A model generated the notes under the pieces. The model saw only the letters and a list, made by a program, of their open reading frames with translations. It had not been told where the DNA came from and made no database searches. Positions 24,888-26,177 of a stretch of DNA of 26,177 nt are shown here, in pieces; within the stretch, counting starts at the first letter, position 1; every line of letters begins with the position of its first letter. Source of the stretch: Betaproteobacteria bacterium. GTDB lineage: Bacteria > Pseudomonadota > Gammaproteobacteria > Burkholderiales > SG8-39. The translations under genes and the position numbers were made by a program. The stretch is from contig DAHVFK010000006.1 of the NCBI GenBank assembly GCA_027317055.1, positions 1 to 26,177 on the forward strand, written 5' to 3'.

Positions 24888-25940
24888 TCAGGCGGCCTTG
24901 CGCGCGCGCGCCTCGAGGTCGCCGACCGCGCGCATCGCCATCGCCAGCCCGTGCGAAACGCAGGTGTCGATGTCCTCGGGCCCGAGCGCCGAGCCGCCGA
25001 CGTAGATCCCGGGCCGGGTGGAAGCGAACGAGCTGGTGTAGTGCTCGCCGCGATCGACGAAGCCGTGGTGCTCGAGCCCGACGCCGAACACCTTGGCGAT
25101 CTCGGGATTGTCCTCGTTCGGGTCCATGCCGATGGCGTGCACCACCAGGTCGAACGGGATCACGATCGGGCGCTTGACCAGCGTGTCCTCGCCCTTGACC
25201 AGCAGCCTCTTGCCGTCGGGGGCGATGGTGACCTCGGCGATGCGCGCCTTGACGAACTTGGTGCCGAACTCCTCCTGCGACTTCCAGTAGAACTTGTCCT
25301 CGTACAGGCCGAAGGTGCGGATGTCCATGTAGTAGATATACACGTCCGTCTTCGGCGACAACTCCTTGATCTCCATCGCCTGATTGGTCGCCACCGTGCA
25401 GCAGATCTTGGAGCACCACTCGCGCCCGATCTGGCGATCGCGCGAACCGACGCAGAGCAGGATCGCGACCCGCTCCGGCGCGCGCCCGTCGGACGGGCAG
25501 GCGATCTTGCCCGCGACCAGCATCTGCTCGACCTGGGTGGTGGTGACCACGTCCGCGAAGGTGCCGAAGCCCCATTCGGGCTTGTTGATCGAGTCGAAGT
25601 GGGTGAACCCGGTGCCGAGCACCACCGCGCTCGCCTGCACCGTCTGGCCGTTGGAGAGCGTCGCGCTGAAGTCGCCGTGGCCGCCGTCGAACTGCGTTAC
25701 CTTCGTATCCTTAAAAACCGAAATAAGTTGGTTCTGCTCGACCCGCTGCACCATGCGGCCGATCGCGTCCTTGGCCCACTCGCCCGAGGGCACCAGCTTG
25801 GCGTAGCCGGAGAGGATCGGCGCGCCGCCCAGGCGGTCTTCCTTCTCCACCAGGACGACCTTGCGGCCGACCGAGGCGATGCCGTGCGCGGCGGAAAGTC
25901 CCGTCGGCCCGGCGCCGACCACGAGGATGGTGTCGTTCAT
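24888..25940 (-). CDS. hdrA: sHdrA, heterodisulfide reductase subunit A-like flavoprotein
   Basis: A 350-residue flavoprotein at the centre of the sHdr complex, moving electrons from sulfur oxidation to an acceptor, perhaps NAD+. It has the FAD-binding Rossmann motif VVGAGPTGLSAAHG at residues 7-20 and a cysteine group C163, C176, C180 and C181 (LLCVGSRDRQIGREWCSKICC) that can ligate a [4Fe-4S] cluster. The C-terminal flavin-binding signature GIYVGGSALGPEDIDTCVSHG is present. It is about half the length of methanogen HdrA because the extra ferredoxin and thioredoxin-reductase-like parts are missing, as expected for the soluble sulfur-oxidiser type. The ATG at 25940 is 6 bases after the hdrB1 stop. 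Confidence 0.93.
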   Translation of the reverse strand: MNDTILVVGAGPTGLSAAHGIASVGRKVVLVEKEDRLGGAPILSGYAKLVPSGEWAKDAIGRMVQRVEQNQLISVFKDTKVTQFDGGHGDFSATLSNGQTVQASAVVLGTGFTHFDSINKPEWGFGTFADVVTTTQVEQMLVAGKIACPSDGRAPERVAILLCVGSRDRQIGREWCSKICCTVATNQAMEIKELSPKTDVYIYYMDIRTFGLYEDKFYWKSQEEFGTKFVKARIAEVTIAPDGKRLLVKGEDTLVKRPIVIPFDLVVHAIGMDPNEDNPEIAKVFGVGLEHHGFVDRGEHYTSSFASTRPGIYVGGSALGPEDIDTCVSHGLAMAMRAVGDLEARARKAA

Positions 25941-25946
25941 TTCAGG

Positions 25947-26177
25947 TCAGGCGCTAAGCGCGAGTTCGGGGTTGTAGAGGTATTCGATCCTGCCGGCCTT
26001 CACTTCCTCGAGGTAGGCCTCGAACTTCTTCTTCGACTCGCCCCAGGAAAGTCCCATCTTCTCGACCACGTCCTCGCAGGGGCTGGCGTGCCACTGCAGC
26101 TGGACGATCTTGAACGGGTCGGCGCCGCAGGCGAGCGCCGCGAACTGAATGTCGGCCATGATCGGCATGGTGTACTG
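25947..26177 (-). CDS. hdrB1: sHdrB1, heterodisulfide reductase subunit B-like (C-terminal fragment, cut by window end)
   Basis: The frame is open from the window edge (Gln-Tyr-Thr precede the first visible Met) to the stop at 25947, 76 residues. YTMPIMADIQFAALACGADPF corresponds by position and pattern to VLYFTQLLGLALGLS in HdrB2, followed in both by V-x-x-H and a D-V/I-x-x-x-E-K-G/M segment. It is therefore the tail of an HdrB-type subunit downstream of its last CCG motif. Its place directly before hdrA fits hdrB1 in the order C1-B1-A-hyp-C2-B2. The catalytic cysteines and hdrC1 would lie beyond the window. A separate small protein starting at Met 26168 is possible but less likely. Confidence 0.78.
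   Translation of the reverse strand, partial: QYTMPIMADIQFAALACGADPFKIVQLQWHASPCEDVVEKMGLSWGESKKKFEAYLEEVKAGRIEYLYNPELALSA

Noticed and set aside
24874..25575. Longer form of the sHdr 'hyp' protein reaching 25575
   Set aside because: The extension is low-complexity Arg/Gly-rich translation of hdrA in another frame; ATG 24873 lies 14 bases after the hdrA stop.

Overview
The window is a high-GC, gene-dense chromosome segment, most likely from a betaproteobacterium with sulfur-oxidising capacity. Three gene orders typical of that class support this: ilvB-ilvH-ilvC-psd, the ECF sigma factor/DUF3619/DUF3106/RDD set, and lptG-lptF divergent from pepA-holC-valS. I saw no tRNA, rRNA, insertion sequence, prophage or CRISPR array, and no gene-free stretch longer than 300 bases.

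Positions 1-15000 (left part) are mostly housekeeping. On the minus strand, ilvB, ilvH and ilvC (branched-chain amino acid synthesis) run into the start of psd (phosphatidylethanolamine synthesis). Divergent from them is a plus-strand operon of a sigma-70-family factor, two small proteins of unknown function (DUF3619, DUF3106) and an RDD membrane protein. Next come lptG and lptF (LPS export, minus strand), divergent from pepA, holC, an unknown gene, valS and an MFS exporter (plus strand).

Positions 14233-26177 (right part) are entirely minus strand and form a sulfur-oxidation island of the sHdr-LbpA kind (soluble heterodisulfide-reductase-like complex with a lipoate-binding protein). In transcription order it holds the 3' end of hdrB1, hdrA, the 'hyp' gene, hdrC2, hdrB2, a GcvH-like lbpA, a DsrE-family sulfurtransferase gene, a second lbpA, a radical SAM gene, a GGR-like flavoprotein gene (lipT) and a second radical SAM gene. 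Gaps are mostly below 15 bases, with several stop/start overlaps, so this looks like one operon. After a 109-base gap containing a 20-bp dyad there is a second unit: a larger DsrE-type protein and a FadL-type outer-membrane channel, closed by a clear intrinsic terminator. A third set follows: a small unknown protein, a lipoate-protein ligase of the sHdr-associated type and a degenerate receiver-like protein.

The inferred logic is as follows. FadL may admit a hydrophobic sulfur substrate. DsrE proteins pass on protein-bound persulfide sulfur. The sHdr complex with lipoylated LbpA oxidises it towards sulfite. The ligase, the two LipS-type radical SAM enzymes and LipT build the lipoyl group on LbpA separately from canonical LipA/LipB. 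The core system is known from published work on sHdr-LbpA and LipS1/LipS2. The less explained parts here are the DsrE gene nested between two lbpA genes, the FadL/DsrE unit with its dyad, and the two small genes flanking the ligase.
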